Positions 48,806-58,246 of a stretch of DNA of 64,000 bases are shown here, in pieces. The position numbers and the translations under genes were made by a program. The notes under the pieces were generated by a model. That model saw only the letters and a list, made by a program, of their open reading frames with translations. It had not been told where the DNA came from and did no database searches. The DNA is from Arsenophonus sp046530765 (GTDB lineage: Bacteria > Pseudomonadota > Gammaproteobacteria > Enterobacterales > Enterobacteriaceae). The stretch is taken from contig JBHEQS010000001.1 of assembly GCA_046530765.1 (NCBI GenBank), forward strand, positions 124,001 through 188,000, written 5' to 3'. How positions within the stretch are numbered: position 1 is the first letter of the stretch; every line of letters starts with the position of its first letter.

Positions 48806-49459
48806 ATGGTACTCACTATTAAACAGTGCAACAGATTGTGTAATTATTGTTGGAATTTTATTCTATTATTTGTTATTTTTTTGAGCTCTTGTACATTTAA
48901 TCATAAATTAACAAGTAAAAAAAATAATTTAGAAGCTAATCAATTGTGGATAAATCATCAGAAACAACTAACAAAAATAACAAAATTTCAAACAAGTGGA
49001 TCACTTTCTTATATTAGTGTAAACAATAAAATTTATACCAAATTTTTTTTTCAACAATACACACAATCTAATTATAGTATACTATTTACCAATCTGTTAG
49101 GAATAGCAGAATTAGAACTGAACGTAATACAAAATGTTATTTATGTAATAGATAAAGAAGGTAAAAGATATGTTAATAATCATCCAGAACAAATAATTTA
49201 TCAATTAACTGGTATAAAAATTAATATTAAAAATCTTTCACATTTATTAATTGGCTTACCAAGTAATAGCAATTTATTTACATTGGATGAAAATGGGCTG
49301 TTAAAAACAGTAAAATATATGTACAATGAAGAAGCATTGAATGTAAAGTATATTACTTATTATCAGAATAGAAAAATAAGATTACCTAAGATCATTGAAT
49401 TAACAGAAGACAAATATCGTATTAAGTTAATAATAGATAGTTGGGCTATAAACGAATGA
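48806..49459 (+). CDS. lolB: Outer-membrane lipoprotein receptor LolB
   Basis: LolB takes lipoproteins from LolA and inserts them in the outer membrane. It has 217 aa (E. coli 207). An N-terminal hydrophobic segment ends in the lipobox LSSC (FLSSCTF), giving an N-acylated Cys. The body is diverged but keeps the LolB pattern (FQTSGSLSYIS, YSILFTNLLGIAELEL, QLTGIKINIKNLSHLLIGLP). An AGGAAA site six bases before the ATG supports the start. The gene overlaps ispE by four bases (ATGA), as expected for the lolB-ispE-prs operon. The identification rests on both sequence and conserved position. Confidence 0.92.
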   Translation: MVLTIKQCNRLCNYCWNFILLFVIFLSSCTFNHKLTSKKNNLEANQLWINHQKQLTKITKFQTSGSLSYISVNNKIYTKFFFQQYTQSNYSILFTNLLGIAELELNVIQNVIYVIDKEGKRYVNNHPEQIIYQLTGIKINIKNLSHLLIGLPSNSNLFTLDENGLLKTVKYMYNEEALNVKYITYYQNRKIRLPKIIELTEDKYRIKLIIDSWAINE

Positions 49460-50322
49460 CATTAATCTGGCCTTCGCCAGCAAAACTTAACCTATTTTTA
49501 TATATTATTGGCCGTCGATCTGATGGTTACCATCAACTTCAGACTCTATTTCAGTTTCTTAATTATTGTGATGAAATTACAATAAAACTACGTGAAGATA
49601 ATAAAATTCGTTTGCTTACTACTTTTATTAATGTTAAATCAGAAAATAACCTTATTATTAGAGCAGCTCGTTTATTGCAGCGTTATTGCATTGAGATGAA
49701 CTGTAATTACACTGTTAAAGGTGCAGATATTTATGTTAATAAAAGATTGCCTTTTGGTGGAGGTTTAGGTGGTGGCTCATCTAACGCAGCAACTACATTG
49801 GTTGCATTAAACCACTATTGGAAAACTAATATTGATGATAATACTTTAGCTAATATTGCACGTCATCTAGGAGCCGATGTTCCAGTATTTATAAAAGGAC
49901 ATTCAGCTTTTGCGCAAGGAATAGGAGATGAACTTTTACCTGTTCATATAGCAGAAAAATGGTATCTAGTAACTCATCCAAGAATAAACATTTCTACTAA
50001 ACAAATTTTTTCTGATCCACAATTAAAGCGGAATTCAATAAAATATTCATTAACTGAATTATTGAAATTACAATATTCAAATGATTGTGAAGCAATTGTA
50101 AAAAAACGATTTCCTAAAGTTGAAGAGCTTATTTTATGGTTGCTAAAATATACATCAGCACATCTTACAGGAACTGGTGTTTGTGTTTTTTCAGAATTCG
50201 AAACTGAGGAAGATGCAATTAAAGTGTTAAATAAAGTTCCAAAGTGGGTTAGTGGCTTTGTTGCTAAAGGGGTTAATGAATCTCCATTGCATACATACCG
50301 ATCTAAAATTTACAGATATTAA
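49456..50322 (+). CDS. ispE: 4-diphosphocytidyl-2-C-methyl-D-erythritol kinase
   Basis: This GHMP-family kinase phosphorylates CDP-ME in the MEP isoprenoid pathway. It has 288 aa (E. coli 283). The N-terminal WPSPAKLNLFLYI and the ATP-binding PFGGGLGGGSSNAAT loop are intact, as are LGADVPVFIKG and LTGTGVCVFSEF. I chose the ATG at 49456 because it overlaps the lolB stop as ATGA and matches the family start. The frame also opens at a TTG five codons earlier, inside lolB. It is translationally coupled to lolB and followed 63 bases later by prs. Confidence 0.97.
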   Translation: MTLIWPSPAKLNLFLYIIGRRSDGYHQLQTLFQFLNYCDEITIKLREDNKIRLLTTFINVKSENNLIIRAARLLQRYCIEMNCNYTVKGADIYVNKRLPFGGGLGGGSSNAATTLVALNHYWKTNIDDNTLANIARHLGADVPVFIKGHSAFAQGIGDELLPVHIAEKWYLVTHPRINISTKQIFSDPQLKRNSIKYSLTELLKLQYSNDCEAIVKKRFPKVEELILWLLKYTSAHLTGTGVCVFSEFETEEDAIKVLNKVPKWVSGFVAKGVNESPLHTYRSKIYRY

Positions 50323-50385
50323 ATCTATCAATATAATAATGTTTTATGCGATAATATATTTGTAGACATAAGTTAGAGGTTTTTT

Positions 50386-51333
50386 GTGCCTGATATAAAA
50401 CTTTTTGTTGGTAATGCGACACCAGAACTTGCTCAACGTGTTGCTAATCGTCTATATATTAGTATTGGCGATGCGTTAGTTGGTCGTTTTAGTGATGGCG
50501 AAGTTAGTGTGCAAATTAACGAAAATGTTCGTGGTGGTGATATTTTCATCATACAATCAACTTGCGCACCAACAAACGATAATTTAATGGAACTTGTTGT
50601 TATGGTTGATGCATTACGTCGTGCGTCTGCTGGTAGAATTACAGCTGTGATTCCGTATTTTGGTTATGCGCGCCAGGATCGTCGCGTTCGTTCAGCTAGA
50701 GTACCTATTACTGCTAAAGTAATAGCTGATTTTCTTTCTAGTGTTGGTGTTGATCGTGTTTTAACTGTAGATCTACACGCTGAGCAAATACAGGGTTTTT
50801 TTGATGTTCCGGTTGATAACGTTTTTGGTAGTCTAATTTTATTAGAAGATATGCTACAACAAAATTTAGATAATCCAATTGTTGTTTCACCAGATATAGG
50901 TGGAGTTGTTCGAGCTCGTGCTATTGCTAAATTATTAAATGATACAGATATGGCAATTATTGACAAACGTCGACCAATAGCAAATGTTTCACAGGTTATG
51001 CATATTATTGGAGATGTTGCTAATCGAGACTGTGTATTAATTGATGATATGATTGATACTGCTGGAACATTATGTAAAGCTGCAGAAGCTCTCAAGGAAA
51101 GTGGTGCTAAACGTGTATTTGCTTATGCTACTCACCCTATATTTTCCGGTAATGCAGTAACTAATATTAAAGATTCAGTAATCAATGAAGTAGTTGTTTG
51201 TGACACTATTCCATTATCATATGAAATAAAACAGTTAAACAAAGTTCGCTCTTTAACACTATCAGGAATGTTGGCTGAAGCAATTAGAAGGATTAGTAGT
51301 GAAGAATCGATTTCAGCAATGTTTAAACATTAA
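50386..51333 (+). CDS. prs: Ribose-phosphate pyrophosphokinase
   Basis: This enzyme makes PRPP from ribose 5-phosphate and ATP, for purine, pyrimidine, NAD, His and Trp synthesis. It has 315 aa (E. coli 315) and is very similar to E. coli throughout. The catalytic region DLHAEQIQGFF, RRPIANVSQVM and the PRPP loop LIDDMIDTAGTL are intact; Ala replaces the second Gly of the E. coli loop, as in Bacillus enzymes. It starts at GTG 50386, as in E. coli, with AGAGG about 6 bases upstream. It feeds PurL and the NAD pathway, both represented in this window. Confidence 0.98.
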   Translation: MPDIKLFVGNATPELAQRVANRLYISIGDALVGRFSDGEVSVQINENVRGGDIFIIQSTCAPTNDNLMELVVMVDALRRASAGRITAVIPYFGYARQDRRVRSARVPITAKVIADFLSSVGVDRVLTVDLHAEQIQGFFDVPVDNVFGSLILLEDMLQQNLDNPIVVSPDIGGVVRARAIAKLLNDTDMAIIDKRRPIANVSQVMHIIGDVANRDCVLIDDMIDTAGTLCKAAEALKESGAKRVFAYATHPIFSGNAVTNIKDSVINEVVVCDTIPLSYEIKQLNKVRSLTLSGMLAEAIRRISSEESISAMFKH

Positions 51334-51634
51334 ATAATAAATTCTAACATACTAAAATTTGTAACAATTAAATTTATTAACTTATTTTACCAAAGATCTT
51401 TTATAGTTGTTTTAGATTTTTTATAGAAAAAATAAAATAACTATATTAAGTATACTATGATATTTATATTAAATAAATTTAATTTTATATTATGCTGTCT
51501 TGCTAAGCATTATTATTATTTCAGAAATAATAATAATTAATACTTTATAGTTACTTTTATTTACGTAATTTAATAAAATAAAAGTACAAATAAAAAATAA
51601 TTAGTAATGTTTCTAAAAATATATGGATATTTCT

Positions 51635-51664
51635 AACTTTGAATGTAATATTACATTCAAAGTT
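51635..51664. repeat. Perfect 30-base palindrome downstream of prs
   Basis: AACTTTGAATGTAAT is followed directly by its reverse complement. There is no T-run on either strand. Confidence 0.6.
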
Positions 51665-52808
51665 GTAATTAAAAATAAATTAATTTTACTACCTCATCTA
51701 TAATTTATTCGTTTGATTTTTTATTAAATATTAAAAATAATCAATTATTAAAATAATAAAAAAATAAATATTAGATAAATTTTATTAAACACTTTAATTT
51801 AGATTAAAATTTATATTAAATATATATCAATTATATTATGTAAATTCATCATAAATATATAATTTTAACTTAAAAAAGATTAATAAATCAGTATTAAAAA
51901 GTTAAATAACATATATTCTTAATAAAGGATATATACATTACTTTGATTTTTATAAGAAAACTATTTATCAATCACTTAAAATAACGATTACATATAAATT
52001 ATTAAGTAATTACATACAATAAATATAAAAATTTATAAAAAAATTTTTATAAGTCTAAAAACTTATAAAAAACAAGAAAATCTCATTATAATCAATTATA
52101 AATTGTATTTTATTTTATGGTGTTTATACAAAATTAATATAGTTATACAAATTTAAAATGATTAAAAAAATAAGAGAGAATATTATTTATAACCATATAA
52201 ATATTTTCTTTATTGGTCACTTTAAAATCGTTACAACTTTCTTTTGTAAAATTATTGAAGTTAATCTAACTAATAATTTTTTTTATAAAATAATTCAATT
52301 TTATACAAGATATTAAAAATTAATATATAAAATTGAATTTTCATTTTTTTATTCGCATTAATTTAATCCAATAAAATATAAACTGAAATTAGTTATTTTA
52401 TTAATACTTTATTTATATGTATCTTGCGTAATTAAAATTAAGTATTTTATAAAAAAAACTAGTAAAATACTTAACATAATATTTTTGAGAATAATGTATC
52501 GAAAACGAAAATTATTTATATTTAGTTCAATAATATCTTATAAGTATAAAAATACTTAGTTAAATAAGTTCATTATATCAAATACGCTGTAGATAAATCG
52601 CAAACATTAATGTTAAATTTTTTAAATAGTTAATTATATAAAGCATGATACACGAAGATGAAAAAAAACTAAAATAAAAAAGTTTTGAATTTAATTACTT
52701 TTATCTATAAAGTCTTTATTACTTTAAATTTAACTAATGACAAGATAAATTAGTATCTAACGCTTAAAATTTTAACAAAAAACTTTATACAATATTATTC
52801 TTGCAAAG

Positions 52809-52857
52809 AAATTATAATTATATCCTCTTTCTTTGAAAGAGGATATAATTATAATTT
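52809..52857. terminator. Perfect 23-bp hairpin (orphan terminator or cruciform)
   Basis: Arms 52809-52831 and 52835-52857 pair exactly around TTT. The core TCCTCTTTC/GAAAGAGGA is GC-richer than its surroundings. On the plus strand AGTATTTTTG follows. No gene remains within 1.4 kb. Confidence 0.5.
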
Positions 52858-54109
52858 AGTATTTTTGAATAAACTTCTATTCTCTAATTACTAGAGCGTC
52901 ATACATTTTAATAATTTTTAAAATTTTAATTCATTAACAATTGAATATTATGCTAATTTTATACTAATTTTATACCAATAAAATAACACTAAATTAATAT
53001 ATATAAAACTATTATGTTTTTATTGCCAAATATCTTTATACAATTGTATATTGTAAAAATATTAAGTAATTTCTAATAGTTATATTTACTAAACACTAAC
53101 ATAGTACGGAATTTTTTTATTGTAGAATTTTATATTCTGTAAAATTAATTATTACTTGAAATATTTAAAATTTTAAAATGAGCTATTATATACGAAAATA
53201 TATTTTTCTATTAATGATTATTACTCTTTGATCATAATGTAAAAGTATAAACAAAGCGGCAATCTGCAAATCAATCTTTGCATAGCAAAATAAAGACATT
53301 GACTTAAAATCTATTTATAATTGAAATTTTAAAATTTAAAATTATATAATTATTATTACTTTATTTTATGATAGAAAAAGACATTTTATATTTATAGATA
53401 GCAAGAATTTCTGCTAAAATATTAATTTATTACTTATTATTAATTATATATATTAGATATTTAAACAGTATCATATAGAAGAATTGTATAAATGATTTAT
53501 GAGATATACATCAATTTTGATGCTTAGCTTATTCATTAACATTAAATAATATTACGTTTATACCATGAACGCCTATTGGTATTAGTATATATCTATTTAA
53601 TTAATATACTGAATATATATTAGTTTATTTCGTTGTAATAATTTTGGTGTTGCTAAAAAGATATTCTAAACTATTTTAAAAGTTAATGATTACATACTAA
53701 AAGACAGTAAAAGGTAAAGTTATTAAAAATTTTAGCCATATAATTACTAAAACAAATAATTGATTTGTGGTTTTCTGATAAGATATTCTATATCTAAATA
53801 ATATATGATTTTGAATCATTTATTATTGACCAATAACTGTTTATATATAATAGCATGTTTAATTATTAATGATGATATGAGATATCAATTAATTTTTTTT
53901 AATTAAAAAATCTTATTTAACAGATCAAATCACTTTTTTATTATACAATACCTATCATAAACTATAATTCTATATTTTATTACTTTTTTTGAATATTAAA
54001 ACTAATTATCTCCGTATTGATAAAAACTTAAACTTATTTTGTTATTTATCTGTTAATGCAAATTATTACAAATATAACTAGTATTATTAATTATTGAACA
54101 ATTATTATT

Positions 54110-54140
54110 TTCTGCCCCATTATATAATAATGGGGCAGAA
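54110..54140 (-). terminator. GC-rich hairpin ending the fimbrial operon
   Basis: Arms 54110-54123 and 54127-54140 (TTCTGCCCCATTAT and complement) pair perfectly around ATA. It lies just after the broken fourth gene of the fimbrial operon. The T-run is poor, so it may protect mRNA 3' ends or be a decayed terminator. CCCC/GGGG is exceptional in this AT-rich gap. Confidence 0.5.
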
Positions 54141-54271
54141 TGTTATAACACCATAATTAGTTTGAGCAAATAACACGATAACTTTTCAGACATTTAAAGT
54201 AAAGATTGAATTTGTTATAAATTAATAATTATCCTGATCCTGATTATAGACAGTAATACTATTAATTTCAT
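54141..54271 (-). pseudogene. Broken fourth fimbrial gene, paralogue of the 32.6-kb protein
   Basis: Eighteen bases after the usher stop, an AAAGGAAT ribosome site precedes ATG and the peptide MKLIVLLSIIRIRIIINL, then a stop (54217-54215). This resembles the signal peptide MKSIVLVSIICIITNL of the protein at 32597-33304. The similarity also covers the ribosome site and, with gaps, about 100 bases of following DNA up to ATTATGG. It looks like the 5' end of a paralogous subunit or adhesin gene whose remainder was deleted, the next recognisable sequence being the GC-rich hairpin. It shows the operon once had at least four genes. Confidence 0.65.
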
Positions 54272-54289
54272 GTCATATTCCTTTCTTGC

Positions 54290-56695
54290 TTATTCACAAA
54301 TTACTGGAATTGTTTCAATTGTATCATTGTTTTTTGGTAATTTAAAGTTTACTGTAAAATTAAGTGTACAACGATGTCCATTATTATATTCAATACTGAG
54401 ATTATTTTTGCTATCTGTTGCATCTAGATAGATATAGCTATCTGCACCAGTTATAGTTAAATAACGACCATCTTTATCTAATACTGTCATTCCCTGTGGG
54501 AATGGTTCACCATTAATATCATTAACACGTAGTAGTATTTTTTTATATCTTTTGACTTTTAGATCAAACTGACTTACGGAACCACGTCCAGATTTAGTTG
54601 TGCTAGTTAAGTTGTTTATTTCTACATTGTGCGGTAAACCTTGAGTGATTAACTCTACTCGTGAGCTAGAATATGGAGTAACAAATGGTACAGTAGCACG
54701 GCCACTTCTATTTGTCCATACTGTTCCTGCAGGAGTTTGAATTTTTGCATCTTTTAGTCCACTTACATTAACAACACCAAAGGTATCACGAAGAGTATAT
54801 GGTGAAAAAAGTATCCCTATTCCATCGTGCATTACACTACCACTTATGCTAGCAGACCAAGAATGACTTCCGCGACCGTTATAACTGTAATTGCTGTAAA
54901 GGCGTGTATAGTATGGCTGTAGATTAAGTGATCCATTGAAACTATATTGTTGATTATTAGCAGCAGATGTACCGATGCTATAAGCAATTGTATCACTCAA
55001 TTGACGGCTTATATTCGTGGAAGTTCGGCTTAAAGATCCTTCTTTGATAGTAGAAAAGCTAGTGTGAGTTTTACCTATTGGCAAGCTAATATATAGGTAG
55101 TGCATATTATCTTCAGATTTTTTATTTCGGTATGAAATGTTAAGTGAAACCATCGCCGGACCAATATTATTGCTCCAGCTTAAAGTTGGGTAGTTTTCTA
55201 TTGTATTATCGAATCGTTTAATTCGTGACAAACCAAGGAAAAAGCACCCTAGCATATCATTTCTCCATCCAAGACTTGCACTATACAATCTATGTTGTAG
55301 GTTGTTGAGTGAAATATTTGGCTGAATAACGTCTGTAAGATAACTAAATCCAACAGTATGGAAAGCTGTACTTAACGTAGCAGTTAGACTATCTCCAAAC
55401 TCCATGCTATGCCCAATTTGCGTAATGCTCCCTTTTTTTCCTGTATGTTTATCTCTTGCTCCTAAAAATTGCACATAGCTTAATGTTCCTTTCCATATGC
55501 TAGTTTTTGCATTTATTCCTGCCGATGTATATTGCTGAGATGCCATAAGTCCTGTTGTAATATTGGTGTGCAATGTTTTTATTGGGAAAGTAGCAGTAGC
55601 ACTTACAAATGATCGTTTATTAAAAATAGGACGATTTTTACTACCCTTATTTACTTTATATCGCCCTGCAGAGAATGTCCAGTCTTGCTGGATAGGTACA
55701 AAATTAGAGCTAAATGTTGAAGATGGAACAATAAAACTTTGACGCTCACCGCTGTTTTCAATTACTGTAACCTCTAAGTCCTGCGAAAAGTTGTTCACTG
55801 GCAGATTGCTTAGAACAAACTCACCTCCAGGTACTAATATCGAGTAAATAAGTGAACCACCTTGTCTGACTTCGACTCTCGAGGTTGATATCGCAATTCC
55901 TGAAACGTGAACGCCATCTGTTCTTTTTAGCAAAGAACTTTCAGGCATAACTTGAATTCCGTAAAAAACAGGAGCAGAGAACAACGGGCTATTTAGCATG
56001 AGTTGTCCAGCTTGCACGGTTGATTTAAGGTATTGGAAGGTATGCTGCATCCAAGCGCTTTTATGGTGAAATTTCGTATTATAACCACTATGATTATAAT
56101 ACGAATCAATGCTGCGGACTATCCAATTATTAATATTAAATCCACTTTCCGTACTGGCGTAAAATGAATGTGATCGGTCACCTTGGCCGTGATTACCAGT
56201 TAATTGAATATTATAGTTAAGCATAGCAGCACTGCCGCCATTAAAATACTCTATTTTAGGTGCGTCATTATTAATCAATTGAGTCGGAGCTAATAATTCA
56301 ACTCGATTTCGCCCTGGTTGCAATTTGGCAGTAATATCTATAGGTAATAATGGGCAAGCACGATTCTTATCATTCATTGTCTCATTTATTGTCTCACTGG
56401 ATTTTGGCATAATAAGCCCAGCAGCTTTCATAAAAAAAGCATCAGCGCATAAATATCCTTCTTCGCTAAATCGAACAGAAACTGTACCGCGGTGATTACC
56501 ATTAACAACTAGGTCAGGATGATTGATTCCTGGAAGAAACCTAGATGTACCCTGAAAATAATTCGAGACTGAAGAAGGAATGCCTCGTGCCTCTAAGATA
56601 TCTTTATCAAAAATAGTTATAGATTCAGCTAATCCTTCTGATGCAGCTAGAGTTATGAGTAGTGTAAGGTGTTTGAAAGTAAATTGGATTTTCAT
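54290..56695 (-). CDS. Fimbrial outer-membrane usher
   Basis: This FimD/PapC-type usher forms the outer-membrane pore that assembles and exports pilus subunits. It has 801 aa from the chosen start. The signal peptide is MKIQFTFKHLTLLITLAASEGLA. The N-terminal domain binds chaperone-subunit complexes. A long beta-barrel middle follows, with typical RVEVRQGGSLIYSILVPGGEFVLSNLP, and then C-terminal domains ending in CTLNFTVNFKLP...VICE. The frame opens three codons upstream, but AAGGA at about 8 bases favours the ATG at 56695. It is full length for the family, without frame shifts. It starts 15 bases after the chaperone stop. Retention of a complete usher in such a reduced genome is notable. Confidence 0.93.
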   Translation of the reverse strand: MKIQFTFKHLTLLITLAASEGLAESITIFDKDILEARGIPSSVSNYFQGTSRFLPGINHPDLVVNGNHRGTVSVRFSEEGYLCADAFFMKAAGLIMPKSSETINETMNDKNRACPLLPIDITAKLQPGRNRVELLAPTQLINNDAPKIEYFNGGSAAMLNYNIQLTGNHGQGDRSHSFYASTESGFNINNWIVRSIDSYYNHSGYNTKFHHKSAWMQHTFQYLKSTVQAGQLMLNSPLFSAPVFYGIQVMPESSLLKRTDGVHVSGIAISTSRVEVRQGGSLIYSILVPGGEFVLSNLPVNNFSQDLEVTVIENSGERQSFIVPSSTFSSNFVPIQQDWTFSAGRYKVNKGSKNRPIFNKRSFVSATATFPIKTLHTNITTGLMASQQYTSAGINAKTSIWKGTLSYVQFLGARDKHTGKKGSITQIGHSMEFGDSLTATLSTAFHTVGFSYLTDVIQPNISLNNLQHRLYSASLGWRNDMLGCFFLGLSRIKRFDNTIENYPTLSWSNNIGPAMVSLNISYRNKKSEDNMHYLYISLPIGKTHTSFSTIKEGSLSRTSTNISRQLSDTIAYSIGTSAANNQQYSFNGSLNLQPYYTRLYSNYSYNGRGSHSWSASISGSVMHDGIGILFSPYTLRDTFGVVNVSGLKDAKIQTPAGTVWTNRSGRATVPFVTPYSSSRVELITQGLPHNVEINNLTSTTKSGRGSVSQFDLKVKRYKKILLRVNDINGEPFPQGMTVLDKDGRYLTITGADSYIYLDATDSKNNLSIEYNNGHRCTLNFTVNFKLPKNNDTIETIPVICE

Positions 56696-56710
56696 ATTAA
56701 GCATCCTTGT

Positions 56711-57403
56711 TTATGCATTAACTGATAGTTTAACAGCGTTTTGCATATAATTATAAAGCGATGCTGGTGTTAGTTTAACTGCTGTTATTTCTTCCTTATT
56801 TGCAGGAAGATTTATAGATAGCTTATTGCCTGGAAGGAGATAAGTGCTATTCAAGCTAACTACTTTATGAGATGGTAGTAAAGTTAATCTTGGGTGAAAG
56901 CGTACTACATATGGTGATGGATTATGCACTGTCAATGTATTTGTGTTATTAGAAACTCTCCATTTCAGGTGTTTCCAAGGTGTGTAATCACGCTTAAGTC
57001 CTTTTGGTTGTACTATAATCGGAATATTTTGAGCAATATTAATATTAATGCGATTACCGGATTTATCCCCTCTTGGTGGTATACTTTCAAACTTTACTCT
57101 CGCCATTCGTTCAGTTTTTAGATTAGCAGTATTTTTTATCAAAAAACGTATTACTTGCGTATCATTAGGCTCGATACGAGAAATTGGAGGCGTAATTATA
57201 ACTATTTTTTCTGGGTCTTCCGGTAAAGACTCAAGAGTTGTGAGCATTATTATAGGAGAGGAGGATTCGTTTTTTACTGGGAAAGCGTTTTCACCGCTGT
57301 TACCTTCAATGATAACAGCGGAAGTGTGCAATTTTAAATGATTTGCTGTTGAGGTAAAAGGTGTTAATGCAATTAACAACAGCAGAATATTTTTTATATT
57401 CAT
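56711..57403 (-). CDS. Periplasmic fimbrial chaperone (PapD family)
   Basis: This chaperone captures pilus subunits in the periplasm by donor-strand complementation and hands them to the usher. It has 230 aa, with a signal peptide MNIKNILLLLIALTPFTSTA. The two-domain immunoglobulin-like pattern is visible: the PapD signature IITPPISRIEPNDTQVIRFL (about residues 69-88), ERMARVKFESIPP, then a second domain with NTNTLTVHNPSPYVVRF. An AAGGAAAT site lies upstream of the ATG. It is in the operon pilin-chaperone-usher, with 93 bases after the pilin gene and 15 before the usher. Confidence 0.93.
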   Translation of the reverse strand: MNIKNILLLLIALTPFTSTANHLKLHTSAVIIEGNSGENAFPVKNESSSPIIMLTTLESLPEDPEKIVIITPPISRIEPNDTQVIRFLIKNTANLKTERMARVKFESIPPRGDKSGNRININIAQNIPIIVQPKGLKRDYTPWKHLKWRVSNNTNTLTVHNPSPYVVRFHPRLTLLPSHKVVSLNSTYLLPGNKLSINLPANKEEITAVKLTPASLYNYMQNAVKLSVNA

Positions 57404-57496
57404 GGAAAGAATTTCCTTATTATTAATATCATGAATGCCCAGTTCCGGAAAAGAAGACAGTGACCGTCTTAAAGTAAGAATGACTAAATTATGATA

Positions 57497-58246
57497 TTAA
57501 ATATAAAAGATTGTAAAAGTTACTGAACCTTCAAAAGCAATTTCATCGTTTAGATCACGATTCGTTCTATCATAATAGAAAAATAGATTTGGTTTTAAAT
57601 CAACTTTAAATGTTTTTGCTTGTATTGGTTCATCTGTATTTGTATATGTCCAGAATTTTGATAGAGTTAAATCTCCTGGAACCCTTTTTTTAATCCATCC
57701 TGCATTACTTATTTTAGAATCTTTGAAGCCAGTATTAAAATCTTTATTGATATCTTTTCCTGGTTCTCCCATAACTAGTGGGTTAGTGAATTCAAAAAAG
57801 TAACCACCAAGCTTAGAATTCACATTAATACCGCTAGTAGGTTTTAAACCAAACACATTGGATATATCAGTTCCTTCTGAATTTGTAGTGTGAATAAAAT
57901 TAAGTGGAGCATAAGAACTATTATTATCTATAACAGTAAGTCCTACAGATGCTAGGTTATCACACTCAACTACAAGAGTAGCCTTCTCGATGTTCTTATA
58001 TATTCTAACATCTTGATCTGTAGTTCTCTCCATGAATCTATTATCTGTATTTTGCGTTTCAAGTTCTCTATATTTAATGTTACCGACATTAATGTTATTT
58101 TTAGATAAAGCTATATTGCAGGTAGCTGGAAGGAATCTGCCTGATATAGTAAAATTAATATTATCTCCAGCCAATCCACTAAAAGAAATAAGTGTTAAAC
58201 ACATTAAGAGAAAAATTGTTAATGGTAGTACTTTACAATTATTCAT
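57497..58246 (-). CDS. Pilin-like protein (DUF1120 family)
   Basis: This secreted fimbrial-type subunit has 249 aa. The signal peptide is MNNCKVLPLTIFLLMCLTLI...GLAG. The mature start NINFTISGRFLPATCNIALS and a second Cys (VVECDNLASVGLTVIDN) match the two-Cys DUF1120 pilin pattern. The end SVTFTIFYI resembles the C-terminal beta strand recognised by chaperones. The frame runs 14 codons further upstream, but AAAAGG lies 8 bases before this ATG, so I chose 58246. It is the first gene of the operon. It could be the major pilus subunit or the adhesin. Family moderate to good, role inferred. Confidence 0.88.
   Translation of the reverse strand: MNNCKVLPLTIFLLMCLTLISFSGLAGDNINFTISGRFLPATCNIALSKNNINVGNIKYRELETQNTDNRFMERTTDQDVRIYKNIEKATLVVECDNLASVGLTVIDNNSSYAPLNFIHTTNSEGTDISNVFGLKPTSGINVNSKLGGYFFEFTNPLVMGEPGKDINKDFNTGFKDSKISNAGWIKKRVPGDLTLSKFWTYTNTDEPIQAKTFKVDLKPNLFFYYDRTNRDLNDEIAFEGSVTFTIFYI

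Larger units (their letters stand above)
51334..54109. other. Noncoding AT-rich DNA between prs and the fimbrial operon
   Basis: There is no gene. E. coli order would place dauA, then pth and ychF, after prs; nothing readable was found. Perfect hairpins cluster after prs at 51509-51537 (14-base arms), 51552-51586 (11-bp) and 51635-51664 (30-base palindrome). A 23-bp one lies at 52809-52857. Confidence 0.5.

Noticed and set aside
50664..51095. 143-codon frame antisense to prs
   Set aside because: It mirrors the conserved prs codons; no ribosome site or family match.
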